A stretch of 61,919 nt of DNA from Roseburia sp. (GTDB lineage Bacteria; Bacillota; Clostridia; Lachnospirales; Lachnospiraceae): the NCBI GenBank assembly GCA_019421345.1, contig JAHZFL010000009.1, forward strand, positions 1 through 61,919, read 5' to 3'. Of the stretch, positions 48,982 through 57,503 are shown in pieces (the first letter of the stretch is position 1; every line of letters starts with the position of its first letter). Below the pieces are notes generated by a model. It was given only the letters and a program-made list of their open reading frames with translations. It made no database searches and was not told where the DNA came from. The position numbers and the translations under genes were made by a program.

Positions 48982-50522
48982 TGCAAGAAGCAATGAACGC
49001 TGTAATATACGCCCGCTATTCTTCACATAACCAGACAGAGCAAAGCATAGAGGGACAACTCCGTGACTGCTACACCTTCGCAGAACGTCAAGGGCTACAC
49101 GTTGTAGGGGAATATATTGACCGCGCCATAACAGGACGCACAGATGAACGCCCAGACTTTCAGCGCATGATTGCCGACGCTCAAAAACACCAGTTTCAGC
49201 GTGTCATAGTCTGGAAATTTGACCGTTTTTCACGTGACCGCTACGACAGTGCCATATATAAGCACAAATTAAAGCAGCACGGCGTTAAAGTGCTTTCTGC
49301 TATGGAAAATGTTGGAGAGGGGGAAGTAGGAATAATTCTTGAAGCGCTGCTTGAAGCCAGCGCAGAACAATACAGCCTCGACCTCTCCCGCAAAGTGCTA
49401 CGCGGTCAGAGAGAAAGCCGTATAAAAGGCACTTTCTTAGGCGGTCACGTCCCTACTGGTTTCAAGGTTGAAAATATGCGTCTGGTGGCTGATGAAAGAA
49501 CAGCCCCCACTATCCGCTATATGTTTGAACAGTATGCGCAGGGCGTTCCCAAAAAGCAAATCATAGCCGACTTGAACGCCCGCGGTATCCGCAACAGTCA
49601 AGGAAAGCCCCTTACTTTGTCCAGTATTCAGACTGTTTTACGAAATAAAAAATATATAGGAATTTATGAACACGGCGGGGAGGCTGTCACGGGCGGCTGT
49701 GAGGCGCTTATAGACGAAGATACATTTTATAAGGTGCAGATGCGCCTTGATGCGGTAAAGCGTGCGCCTGCTGCCTCCAAAGCAAAAGAAAACTATCTGC
49801 TACAGGGTAAAGCCTTTTGCGGATATTGTGGCTCTAATATGGTCGGAGAATGTGGGCGCGGCAGAATGGGGACGGTATACCACTATTATTCATGCAGTAA
49901 GCGGAAAAAGCACCATGCCTGCGATAAAAAGAACGAAAAAAAAGATTTTATAGAGTGGTATGTTGTAGAGCAGACTGTACAATATGTATTGACACCAGAG
50001 CGCATACAGTACATTGCTGCTGAAATAATTGAGCAATACAAAAAAGACTGCGGCAATGACCGCATAAAAGAGTACGAAAAACAGCTTAATAGGATAAATG
50101 CAGAAATAAGCCGCCTTGTTGATACTCTGGCGGTATGCCCTGCTGCTGCCCGGCAACCTATCTTTGACAAAATGGAACAACTGGACGCAGAAAAGACCGA
50201 AACAGAGCTTGACCTTGCAAAGCTCCGCGTTTCTGCAAATGTCCAGCTTTCCAAAGAAACTATTGTTGAGTGGTTGCAGCAGTTCTGCAATGGGGACGCG
50301 CTTGACATGGATTTTCGTGAAAAGATTATAGATACCTTTATAAATTCTGTTTACCTGTATGACGACAAGGTAGTTATTTATTATAATATCAAAGGCGGGA
50401 AACAGGTAAGCTATATTGAAATGCTGGATAACACAAAAGAGCCTCCATTCTCTGAAAATGGAAGCTCTACAGGTGTTCGGATTTCAAATCCGATAGCAGG
50501 GCTACAAGGATTCGAACCTTGA
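48981..50522 (+). CDS. int: large serine recombinase (integrase)
   Basis: This is a 513-residue site-specific recombinase. The resolvase domain with catalytic serine S14 (AVIYARYSSHNQTEQSIEGQL) spans about 6-150; the recombinase domain spans about 160-260 (GHVPTGFKV...LSSIQTVLRNKKYIG). The zinc ribbon spans 277-345 (CGYCGSNM, CSKRKKHHAC), and a coiled coil lies near 360-415. The frame overlaps the repressor stop by one base. In the integrated form the last nine residues (IAGLQGFEP) are read from host DNA and the tRNA-Gln complement; in the circular form they would be replaced by 25 island-encoded residues. Confidence 0.95.
   Translation: MQEAMNAVIYARYSSHNQTEQSIEGQLRDCYTFAERQGLHVVGEYIDRAITGRTDERPDFQRMIADAQKHQFQRVIVWKFDRFSRDRYDSAIYKHKLKQHGVKVLSAMENVGEGEVGIILEALLEASAEQYSLDLSRKVLRGQRESRIKGTFLGGHVPTGFKVENMRLVADERTAPTIRYMFEQYAQGVPKKQIIADLNARGIRNSQGKPLTLSSIQTVLRNKKYIGIYEHGGEAVTGGCEALIDEDTFYKVQMRLDAVKRAPAASKAKENYLLQGKAFCGYCGSNMVGECGRGRMGTVYHYYSCSKRKKHHACDKKNEKKDFIEWYVVEQTVQYVLTPERIQYIAAEIIEQYKKDCGNDRIKEYEKQLNRINAEISRLVDTLAVCPAAARQPIFDKMEQLDAEKTETELDLAKLRVSANVQLSKETIVEWLQQFCNGDALDMDFREKIIDTFINSVYLYDDKVVIYYNIKGGKQVSYIEMLDNTKEPPFSENGSSTGVRISNPIAGLQGFEP
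50484..50493. repeat. attR core, 10-bp direct repeat
   Basis: TCAAATCCGA, matching 37188-37197. To its left lies the right arm of attP, GTGTTCGGATTT (50473-50484, sharing the first core base). Read inside the recombinase gene. Confidence 0.85.
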
Positions 50523-50568
50523 AATGACGGAGTCAGAGTCCGTTGCCTTACCGTTTGGCGATAGCCCT
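50497..50568 (-). tRNA. tRNA-Gln(CUG), host
   Basis: 72 nt with acceptor AGGGCTA/TAGCCCT, anticodon arm ACGGA-CTCTGAC-TCCGT (anticodon CTG) and T arm CAAGG-TTCGAAT-CCTTG. It lies directly beside the island: its 3' end is 4 bp from the attR core. The gene itself is intact. Confidence 0.95.
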
Positions 50569-50588
50569 AAGTGCTGTCAACAAAAGCT

Positions 50589-50616
50589 ATTATAACAGAT
50601 GGTGAAAAAAAATCAA
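50589..50616 (-). promoter_or_regulatory. tRNA-Gln promoter
   Basis: Minus-strand TTGATT (50611-50616), a 16-bp spacer and TATAAT (50589-50594), 21 bp before the tRNA. Confidence 0.7.
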
Positions 50617-50624
50617 GTGTTTTT

Positions 50625-51263
50625 TCAAAAAATTTCTAAATTTTTTCCAACCATAGCATAAAATCTCTGCTCGCCCCATAAAATATGGGCATTTCCATTT
50701 GTTGTCTCCGTAATTTCCTTCTCGGCTTCCGCACACGCCTCCAACGGCACCATGAGCTTAAGCTCTGCCTCCTCTGCATAAATCGTATCTATCAGCTTGA
50801 ACTCCTTCTGCGCAATCAGATACTGCAATTTTCCGAGTCCCTGATAATCTGTTTTCACGGATAGACACCTGCCCGCCATCTGATCTATGATAACACTTGC
50901 CGCCAGCCCTGCCTGTACCGCCTTCTGATATGCGCGCACCAATCCGCCCGTTCCAAGCAGCACGCCCCCGAAATAACGCGTGACCACAACCACAGCATTG
51001 TGAATATCCTCCCGCAGCAGCACATCCAGCATGGGTCTGCCCGCCGTCTGCGCCGGCTCCCCGTCATCCGAGCAGCGGGTGATCTCCTGTCTCTCACCGA
51101 TCACAAATGCCGAACAGTTATGCCTTGCGTCCCAGTACCTTTTCTTCATCTCCGCAATAAATGCCGCAGCTTCCTCCTCAGAGGCAGCCGGACGCACCGT
51201 CGCGATGAAACGGGACTTCTTCTCTGTAATCTCTCCCTCTCCTCCGGTATAAATGCACTTCAT
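50625..51263 (-). CDS. IMPACT/YigZ-family protein
   Basis: This 212-residue protein has an N-terminal IMPACT domain (EITEKKSRFIATVRPAASEEEAAAFIAEMKKRYWDARHNCSAFVIGERQEITRCSDDGEPAQTAGRPMLDVLLREDIHNAVVVVTRYFGGVLLGTGGLVRAYQKAVQ) and a C-terminal DUF1949 ferredoxin-like domain. It is associated with translation control in some lineages; bacterial function is unclear. The start at 51263 has AAAGGGG upstream; 68 extra open codons upstream are not supported. Confidence 0.92.
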   Translation of the reverse strand: MKCIYTGGEGEITEKKSRFIATVRPAASEEEAAAFIAEMKKRYWDARHNCSAFVIGERQEITRCSDDGEPAQTAGRPMLDVLLREDIHNAVVVVTRYFGGVLLGTGGLVRAYQKAVQAGLAASVIIDQMAGRCLSVKTDYQGLGKLQYLIAQKEFKLIDTIYAEEAELKLMVPLEACAEAEKEITETTNGNAHILWGEQRFYAMVGKNLEIF

Positions 51264-51401
51264 TGGCAACCCCTTTCTTTTCAGTACAAATTTTCTTTCA
51301 GCAATCATATCCGCAAAGGCAATGTTACCATGATTTTTTCTGTCTTGGCAACCTATTTCCTTAAGAAAATGTGAAGAATGCATAGTAATTTCAGTTTTTT
51401 C

Positions 51402-51430
51402 TTTATTCCAATACAGTTCTCTGTTATAAT
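51402..51430 (+). promoter_or_regulatory. promoter of the penicillin-binding protein gene
   Basis: TTTATT (51402-51407), a 17-bp spacer and TATAAT (51425-51430), 36 bp before the ATG. Confidence 0.65.
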
Positions 51431-51465
51431 ATGTTGATAATTTATATAGGAAAGGGAGGCCTACC

Positions 51466-54072
51466 ATGAATTATGGAAAAAAACGTACACGGAAGCGCGA
51501 ACGCGAGTTAGCTTCCAAAAGTACCATGATTCGCAAAAAATTTCAGGTAGTTTTTTGCAAGGCATTGCTTATATGCTTTTTTGCAGTCGTAGTCATCGGC
51601 GGATGCAGCGCGTTCGGCATTATATCCGGCATCATTGCTTCCGCTCCGTCGATCGAGGACATCAACGCGACGCCAACCGGTTATCTTACCACGGTGCTTG
51701 ACGCCGAGGGCAATCAGACAGCTACGCTCGTTGCTTCGGGCTCTAACCGAAAATATGTCACGCTGGACGAAATCCCAAAGGATTTGCAGCATGCATTTGT
51801 GGCGATTGAGGACGAGCGCTTTTACGAGCACAACGGTATTGATATACAGGGTATCCTGCGTGCCGGCATCAAGGGTATTGCTTCCGGCTTTCACTTTAAG
51901 GAGGGCGCAAGTACCATCACGCAGCAGCTTTTGAAAAATACTGTTTTCACAGACTGGGTAAGCGAGGAATCATTGGCGGACAAGTTCGAACGAAAGTTTC
52001 AGGAGCAGTACCTTGCACTGCAGCTTGAAAAGGTTGTGGACAAGGACTGGATTTTAGAGAACTATCTCAACGCCATCAACCTCGGTCAAAATACGCTTGG
52101 TGTCGGCGTCGCTTCCGAACGCTATTTCGGAAAAGACGTTTCCGAGCTCAATCTCTCCGAGTGTGCGGTTCTTGCCGCTATTACCAAGAGCCCCAGCAAA
52201 TACAATCCGATTTCCAATCCGCAAAATAATGCCGAAAGACGGAAAACCGTACTGGATTACATGCTGGAGCAGGAGTATATCTCACAGGCGGAATATGACG
52301 AAGCGCTGGCGGACAATGTTTACGAACGGATTCAGCTTGTCAATATCGAAGCATCTGATACAGAGATCAATTCTTACTTTGTAGACGCCATGACGGATGT
52401 TGTCATGCAGGATTTGATCGACGAATTGGGATATACGGAAACACAGGCCTACAAAGCGCTCTATCAGGGTGGTCTTGTGATCGAATCCACACAGAATCCT
52501 TCCATTCAGGCAATCTGTGATGAGGAAATTAATAACCTTGATAATTATGCCGGCGATCCGAAGGTTTCCTTCTCCTACCGCGTATCCATCCAGTCACCGG
52601 ACGGCAGCGTCAAACATTACAGCGAGCAGACTATGCTTTCCTACTACCGCTCCGAAAACAGTAATTTTGACATTAATTACGCCAGTCAGGAGGAAGCAGA
52701 CGCCGCAATCGAGGAATATAAGGCAGAGATCATGGACGAAGGCGACACTGTCGTTGAGGGCAGCGAAACGATCGTCTACACCGTACAGCCTCAGACAGCC
52801 CTGACCGTCATCGACCAAACAACCGGAGAGGTTAAGGCAATCGTTGGCGGACGCGGCGATAAGACAGGCAACAAAACCTTAAACCGGGCTACCGACACGA
52901 CAAGACAGCCGGGCTCTACCTTCAAGATCATTGCCGCCTATGCGCCTGCATTGGACGCAGGAGGGCTGACGCTTGCAACCGTAGAGGATGACGCTCCTTA
53001 TAATTATACAACGGGAGAGGGCAAGGCGGTGACAAACTACGACAAGCGCTACCGCGGGTTTACGACACTGCGCGAAGCGATCACCGACTCGATCAATATC
53101 GTCACCGTTAAGGCGCTTGCAGAAATCGGACCTTCACTCGGCTATGATTATATCCGAAACTTTGGCATCACCACGGTAGGCATTGAGGAAAGTGGCAATG
53201 AAACGCTTGCGCTCGGCGGTCTGACCAACGGTGTTACCAATCTTGAGCTTACCGCGGCATACGCTGCGATCGCAAACGGCGGCACTTACATTGAGCCAAA
53301 ATTTTATACGCGTGTTTTAGATCATGACGGAAACGTCCTTCTTGATAATACCTCTCCCGAAAGCCATACGGTGCTTAAGGAGACAACGGCATGGCTTCTT
53401 ACGAACGCGATGCAGGACGTTATGACACAGGGAACCGGTTCTGCCGCTTATTTCGGAAGCAGCATGGCACAGGCAGGCAAATCGGGCACAACAACCAAAA
53501 GCCGTGATGCGCTTTTTGCGGGCTATACGCCGTATTATACCTGTGTGGTATGGGGCGGCTATGATGACAACGACACGCAGAGCGGTGAAAATACCAGCTA
53601 CCCGAAGAAAATCTGGAAATCTGTCATGAGCAGGATTCATGAAAATCTGGAGTCGGAAAAATTTGAAAAACCGGATGGCATCGTTGCCGTGACTGTCTGT
53701 CGTGAATCCGGAAAACTGGCGATCGACGGCGTATGTACCAACGATCCGCGCGGCAACTGCGCTTATACGGAATATTTTGCCGAAGGCACGCAGCCTACCG
53801 AATATTGCGACCATCACATTCTTGTGAATATCTGTTCCGAGACAAACGCCCTTGCAGGTCCGAACTGTCCGAATCAGATTGCCGGCGGCGTATATATCAT
53901 CGGCGGCAACCCAGCGACTGAAGATGCTCCTTATCTTCTGACCGCGGAAATGGCGGCAAATACCTGCCAGTATCACAACGCAGGATATGTCTACAACTTT
54001 ACGCCGGTACCGGGAGTGACCGAGCCTTCTACTACAACTGCTCCTCCTTCGGACGCGGGGGCAGCCCCTTAA
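51466..54072 (+). CDS. class A penicillin-binding protein (PBP1a type)
   Basis: This 868-residue bifunctional peptidoglycan synthase has a cytoplasmic basic tail, one membrane helix (about 28-60), and the glycosyltransferase domain GT51 with AIEDERFYEHNGID (catalytic Glu near 114), GASTITQQLLKN and KSPSKYNPISNP. The transpeptidase domain has the active-site serine in QPGSTFK near 484, SIN near 545, and KSGTT near 671. The C-terminal tail carries about six cysteines (CRESGKLAIDGVCTNDPRGNC) and a Thr/Pro-rich end. It polymerises glycan and crosslinks cell wall. GGAGG precedes the ATG. Confidence 0.96.
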   Translation: MNYGKKRTRKRERELASKSTMIRKKFQVVFCKALLICFFAVVVIGGCSAFGIISGIIASAPSIEDINATPTGYLTTVLDAEGNQTATLVASGSNRKYVTLDEIPKDLQHAFVAIEDERFYEHNGIDIQGILRAGIKGIASGFHFKEGASTITQQLLKNTVFTDWVSEESLADKFERKFQEQYLALQLEKVVDKDWILENYLNAINLGQNTLGVGVASERYFGKDVSELNLSECAVLAAITKSPSKYNPISNPQNNAERRKTVLDYMLEQEYISQAEYDEALADNVYERIQLVNIEASDTEINSYFVDAMTDVVMQDLIDELGYTETQAYKALYQGGLVIESTQNPSIQAICDEEINNLDNYAGDPKVSFSYRVSIQSPDGSVKHYSEQTMLSYYRSENSNFDINYASQEEADAAIEEYKAEIMDEGDTVVEGSETIVYTVQPQTALTVIDQTTGEVKAIVGGRGDKTGNKTLNRATDTTRQPGSTFKIIAAYAPALDAGGLTLATVEDDAPYNYTTGEGKAVTNYDKRYRGFTTLREAITDSINIVTVKALAEIGPSLGYDYIRNFGITTVGIEESGNETLALGGLTNGVTNLELTAAYAAIANGGTYIEPKFYTRVLDHDGNVLLDNTSPESHTVLKETTAWLLTNAMQDVMTQGTGSAAYFGSSMAQAGKSGTTTKSRDALFAGYTPYYTCVVWGGYDDNDTQSGENTSYPKKIWKSVMSRIHENLESEKFEKPDGIVAVTVCRESGKLAIDGVCTNDPRGNCAYTEYFAEGTQPTEYCDHHILVNICSETNALAGPNCPNQIAGGVYIIGGNPATEDAPYLLTAEMAANTCQYHNAGYVYNFTPVPGVTEPSTTTAPPSDAGAAP

Positions 54073-54144
54073 TCGCCACTGACCCAACCATACCGCTGCA
54101 GACCGCATGATCATATTTTATTGCATCGCAACAAAATTTCTTTG

Positions 54145-54195
54145 AAAAAAAGCCGGTACCGGGAATCTTAAAAGATTCCGGTACCGGCTTTTTAA
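54145..54195 (+). terminator. terminator after the penicillin-binding protein gene
   Basis: A 17-bp GC-rich stem with one bulge (AGCCGGTACC... 54151-54168 with 54173-54189), with A and T tracts on the two sides. It may work in both directions. Confidence 0.9.
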
Positions 54196-54269
54196 TCGTT
54201 CCGGTCAGTGTTAACACATGCTCCCCATTCTTTTTGCGCAAGCCGCGATCGCAGGGACAGCCCCGTTCC

Positions 54270-54959
54270 TTAGCTTTTCATTTCCAGTTTAATCTTTTCT
54301 GCCAGCTCCCTTGCTCGACCGAAATCCTCTGTACGCGTACCCGCAGCGCCAAAACAAAGTCTTATGACCTCCCTCTCCTGCTCCCTGATCTGTGCTTTCT
54401 GCTCCGCACTCATACTGTCTGCATATTCCTCCAGCAGCGATGCGGTCAGCCGCTCGACATAACCTCCCGCATACGGCCACATTTTCTGCCGCATAGCAAG
54501 CTCCTGCTGAATGCCAAGAATCTCATTCTCCCGCTGTCTGACCCTGTCCTTATGCAAAAGCTTCTCCTCTTTCTCCGCCTTCTGCACCTCATACTCCTCA
54601 AAAGCATCCTCAAGTGCCTCAAAAAATTCGCGCTTAAAATCTACGGGACGTAGAAAGACACGAAATACTTTACGCTCATTAAAGAAAAAGGACAACTGTG
54701 CCGGACTGATCGTTGTCGTATAGATGATACAAAGCGTATCCGGGAAGTTTTTATTCAGCCATGTGATGATCTGTTCCCCGTTATATCCGTCTAAGGACAA
54801 GCCTGTAACCGCCACCTGATAAACGTGCTTTTTTAAACAGGACGCCGCCTGAATGCCGTTGGCAGCAACGTCGATCTTGACGTCCCTGCCCTCCATTGCC
54901 GCCAGAAACTCCTGTATAATATCAGGATATTTATTAATAAACAAAAGTCTTTTGCTCAT
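54270..54959 (-). CDS. pseudo-receiver domain protein
   Basis: In this 229-residue protein residues 1-120 follow the response-regulator fold (MSKRLLFINKYPDIIQEFLAAMEGRDVKIDVAANGIQAASCLKKHVYQVAVTGLSLDGYNGEQII), but the phospho-acceptor Asp is replaced by Thr (VAVTGLSLDG where LLLDLxMPxxDG is usual), the acidic pair is absent, and the conserved lysine is an arginine (FLRPVD). It is thus unlikely to be phosphorylated. The C-terminal half is a charged helix (about 125-220, QKAEKEEKLLHKDRVRQRENEILG), perhaps for dimerisation. The downstream partner is unknown. Confidence 0.7.
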   Translation of the reverse strand: MSKRLLFINKYPDIIQEFLAAMEGRDVKIDVAANGIQAASCLKKHVYQVAVTGLSLDGYNGEQIITWLNKNFPDTLCIIYTTTISPAQLSFFFNERKVFRVFLRPVDFKREFFEALEDAFEEYEVQKAEKEEKLLHKDRVRQRENEILGIQQELAMRQKMWPYAGGYVERLTASLLEEYADSMSAEQKAQIREQEREVIRLCFGAAGTRTEDFGRARELAEKIKLEMKS

Positions 54960-55157
54960 ATCTGCACCTCCCGTCTGTTCACAATTTATTCATGTAAGAT
55001 TCAAAGTTCTTTTACTCGAAAAACACGAAAACTTCATTTCTCTGCCGTATACTATCATCATACAAATGATAGTTACTAACATTTGTTATACCCACAAAAC
55101 TTTTTCATAATCTGCCAGGTAGTTGATACTGCCTGGCAATCCTCCCTTTTTCAGGGT

Positions 55158-57278
55158 CTATACTTCAAAAATCAAATCCCCATACGACGGCATCGGCCAC
55201 ATCGTTTTATCCACCAGCATTTCTAACTGATCCACGGGCATCCGAAGCTCATCCATCGCAGCCTTTACAACATCATGATAATAAACTGCCTGCTCTCTGC
55301 CCTGCTGCATCCTCGCCGCAGCAGCCGTAACCTCCTCAAGCTTTGCCAACGCCTGTCTGGAAGCCACTAACAATGAAGAAACCTCGGTCAGAATCTCCGT
55401 CTGCACGCTGACATCCGCCATGCACGCCTGTTTTACGGCATTAATAGATTCTGCGAGCACAGTCGTGTACTTAATCACTGCCGGAATGATCTGTTTGGTC
55501 GCAATATCGATCATTGCTCTCGCCTCAATATTGATCTCCTTTGCATACGTTTCATATTCAATCTCAACACGGGAATTAAGCTCTGCCCTCGTAAATACCT
55601 TAAACTTTTCAAATAAAGCCACCGCTTTTTCTGTATTTAATGCAGGTATTGCATCAACCATCGACTTAATATTCGGCAGACCGCGTCTCTTTGCCTCCTC
55701 TACCCATTCCTCCGAATAACCGTTTCCGTTAAATACAATACGCTGATGCTCGGTTGCGTATTTTTTGATCAGATCATGCACCGCCAGATCAAAATCTTCT
55801 GCCTGCTCCAGTACATCACAGGTCTCTGCAAAAGCCTCCGCCACAATCGTATTCAGTACGACGTTTGGCTGTGCAACCGAATCCTGCGCCCCCACCATAC
55901 GAAATTCAAATTTATTTCCGGTAAATGCAAACGGAGATGTCCGGTTGCGGTCTGTCGCATCCTTCATAAAGTCCGGCAGCGTGCGTACTCCTGTCTCAAG
56001 CTTCTTTCCGCTGATGCTGTGCGTTGCTTCTCCTGTACTGATCAACTGCGTTAATACATCCTCAAGCTGTTCTCCGAGATAGACCGAAATAATCGCAGGC
56101 GGAGCCTCATTTGCCCCCAGACGATGATCGTTTCCGACGTCTGCCGCCGATTCCCGCAAAAGGTCTGCATGCTTATCGACCGCTTTTAATACACAGGTGA
56201 GGATCAACAGGAATTGTATATTGTCATGCGGTGTTTTTCCCGGCTCCAGCAAGTTGATCCCATCGTCTGTCGTGATCGACCAATTATTATGCTTACCGGA
56301 ACCATTGACGCCTGCAAACGGCTTCTCATGAAGCAGGCACTGCAGACCATGACGCCCTGCAATCTTCTTTAAGGTTTCCATAACAAGCTGATTGTGATCA
56401 ACTGCTACATTTGCGGTAGCATAAATCGGGGCAAGCTCATGCTGTGCGGGCGCCGCCTCATTATGCTGCGTCTTTGCCGTCACTCCAAGCTTCCAAAGCT
56501 CCTCGTTGACGTCCTTCATAAATGCAGCGATCCGCTCCCGGATCGTACCGAAATAGTGGTCGTCCATCTCCTGTCCTTTGGGCGGCATCGCTCCGAATAA
56601 GGTTCGTCCCGTAAAGATCAAATCCTTACGCTGCAGATATTTTTCACGGTCTACGATAAAATACTCCTGCTCCGGTCCGACAGACGGTATCACCCTTTTA
56701 GAGGTTGTGTTGCCAAAGAGACGGATCAGACGCAGCGACTGTTCATTAATTGCTTCCATCGAACGCAGCAGCGGCGTCTTCTGATCGAGTGCTTCCCCTG
56801 TGTAGGAGCAGAATGCCGTCGGAATGCAAAGTGTCGCACCTGCCGCATCCTGCCGCACAAACGCCGGAGACGTACAGTCCCATGCCGTATATCCGCGTGC
56901 CTCAAAGGTTGCACGAAGTCCCCCCGATGGAAATGAGGATGCGTCCGGCTCTCCCTTGATCAGCTCCTTTCCCGAAAAGCTCATCAACACCTTTCCATTT
57001 TCCATTGGCGCCGTGATAAAGGAATCGTGCTTTTCAGCCGTTACTCCGGTCAGCGGCTGAAACCAATGACTGTAATGCGTCGCCCCTTTTTCGATCGCCC
57101 ACTCCTTCATCTCATGCGCAACGACATCCGCCGTCTCAAGGTCCAGCTCTCTGCCCTCATCAATGACTTCCTTTAGCTTCTTATATACCTTCTTGGGAAG
57201 GCGCTCCTGCATCACTGCATCATTAAATACATTTCTGCCGAAGATTTCCGCTGCATTCAGGTATCCTGTTTCGCTCAT
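55158..57278 (-). CDS. glnN: glutamine synthetase type III
   Basis: This 706-residue enzyme, longer than types I and II, has YLNAAEIFGRNVFNDAVMQERLPKKVYKKL at the N-terminus, the GSIII motif IPTAFCSYTGEALDQKTPLLRSMEAIN, catalytic-core segments VGPEQEYFIVD, KTQHNEAAPAQHELAPIY, HEKPFAGVNGSGKHNNWSI and DRNRTSPFAFTGNKFEFR. It makes glutamine from glutamate and ammonia. GAGAGGAAAGG precedes the ATG. No regulator is next to it; the hairpin past its stop (55120-55145) lacks a clear T run. Confidence 0.95.
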   Translation of the reverse strand: MSETGYLNAAEIFGRNVFNDAVMQERLPKKVYKKLKEVIDEGRELDLETADVVAHEMKEWAIEKGATHYSHWFQPLTGVTAEKHDSFITAPMENGKVLMSFSGKELIKGEPDASSFPSGGLRATFEARGYTAWDCTSPAFVRQDAAGATLCIPTAFCSYTGEALDQKTPLLRSMEAINEQSLRLIRLFGNTTSKRVIPSVGPEQEYFIVDREKYLQRKDLIFTGRTLFGAMPPKGQEMDDHYFGTIRERIAAFMKDVNEELWKLGVTAKTQHNEAAPAQHELAPIYATANVAVDHNQLVMETLKKIAGRHGLQCLLHEKPFAGVNGSGKHNNWSITTDDGINLLEPGKTPHDNIQFLLILTCVLKAVDKHADLLRESAADVGNDHRLGANEAPPAIISVYLGEQLEDVLTQLISTGEATHSISGKKLETGVRTLPDFMKDATDRNRTSPFAFTGNKFEFRMVGAQDSVAQPNVVLNTIVAEAFAETCDVLEQAEDFDLAVHDLIKKYATEHQRIVFNGNGYSEEWVEEAKRRGLPNIKSMVDAIPALNTEKAVALFEKFKVFTRAELNSRVEIEYETYAKEINIEARAMIDIATKQIIPAVIKYTTVLAESINAVKQACMADVSVQTEILTEVSSLLVASRQALAKLEEVTAAAARMQQGREQAVYYHDVVKAAMDELRMPVDQLEMLVDKTMWPMPSYGDLIFEV

Positions 57279-57427
57279 GTTTTACATCCTTTCCTCTCAC
57301 CGGTTCTATTTCCCTGCTGTTTTGCTTTCTTTTAATGTACGCAATTTTCTTCCATATTTCAACTAAAACTTCAAGCCATCAATCGAAAATCCTTTGTGCA
57401 GTCTGACAGCAATATCCTGTTGACAGC

Positions 57428-57477
57428 AAAAACTGCCGCGCAAACGATTGGCGAAACTCCTCCTCCATCGTTTGCGC
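57428..57477 (-). terminator. terminator after fba
   Basis: A perfect 11-bp stem (GCGCAAACGAT 57438-57448 with 57467-57477) with GC extension, then CAGTTTTTG on the minus strand. It lies about 27 bp past the fba stop codon. Confidence 0.8.
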
Positions 57478-57503
57478 AGCAGCCCTGCTTTCTTTCTATT
57501 TGC

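Larger units (their letters stand above)
37198..50493. mobile_element. integrated island, capsid-forming PICI-like (about 13.3 kb)
   Basis: Borders are the 10-bp direct repeats at 37188-37197 and 50484-50493. Right to left it holds: a serine recombinase and repressor (plus strand); then, on the minus strand, a Cro-like regulator, early genes, a HUH Rep, a tRNA, and a complete HK97-type head and packaging module, ending with sigma-like genes and a terminator. There are no tail, holin or endolysin genes. All reading frames are intact and tightly spaced. This matches capsid-forming phage-inducible chromosomal islands, which make their own capsids and use helper tails. The alternative, a prophage that lost its tail module, cannot be excluded from sequence alone. 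Confidence 0.85.

Noticed and set aside
50439..50469. Hairpin near the end of the recombinase gene, first taken as its terminator
   Set aside because: The 12-bp stem has one wobble pair and no T tract, and lies inside the coding frame. It may be an att arm, but no terminator role is supported.
55117..55157. Strong terminator after glnN
   Set aside because: A GCCAGG...CCTGGC hairpin is present but is not followed by a T run on the minus strand, so it was not listed as a terminator.
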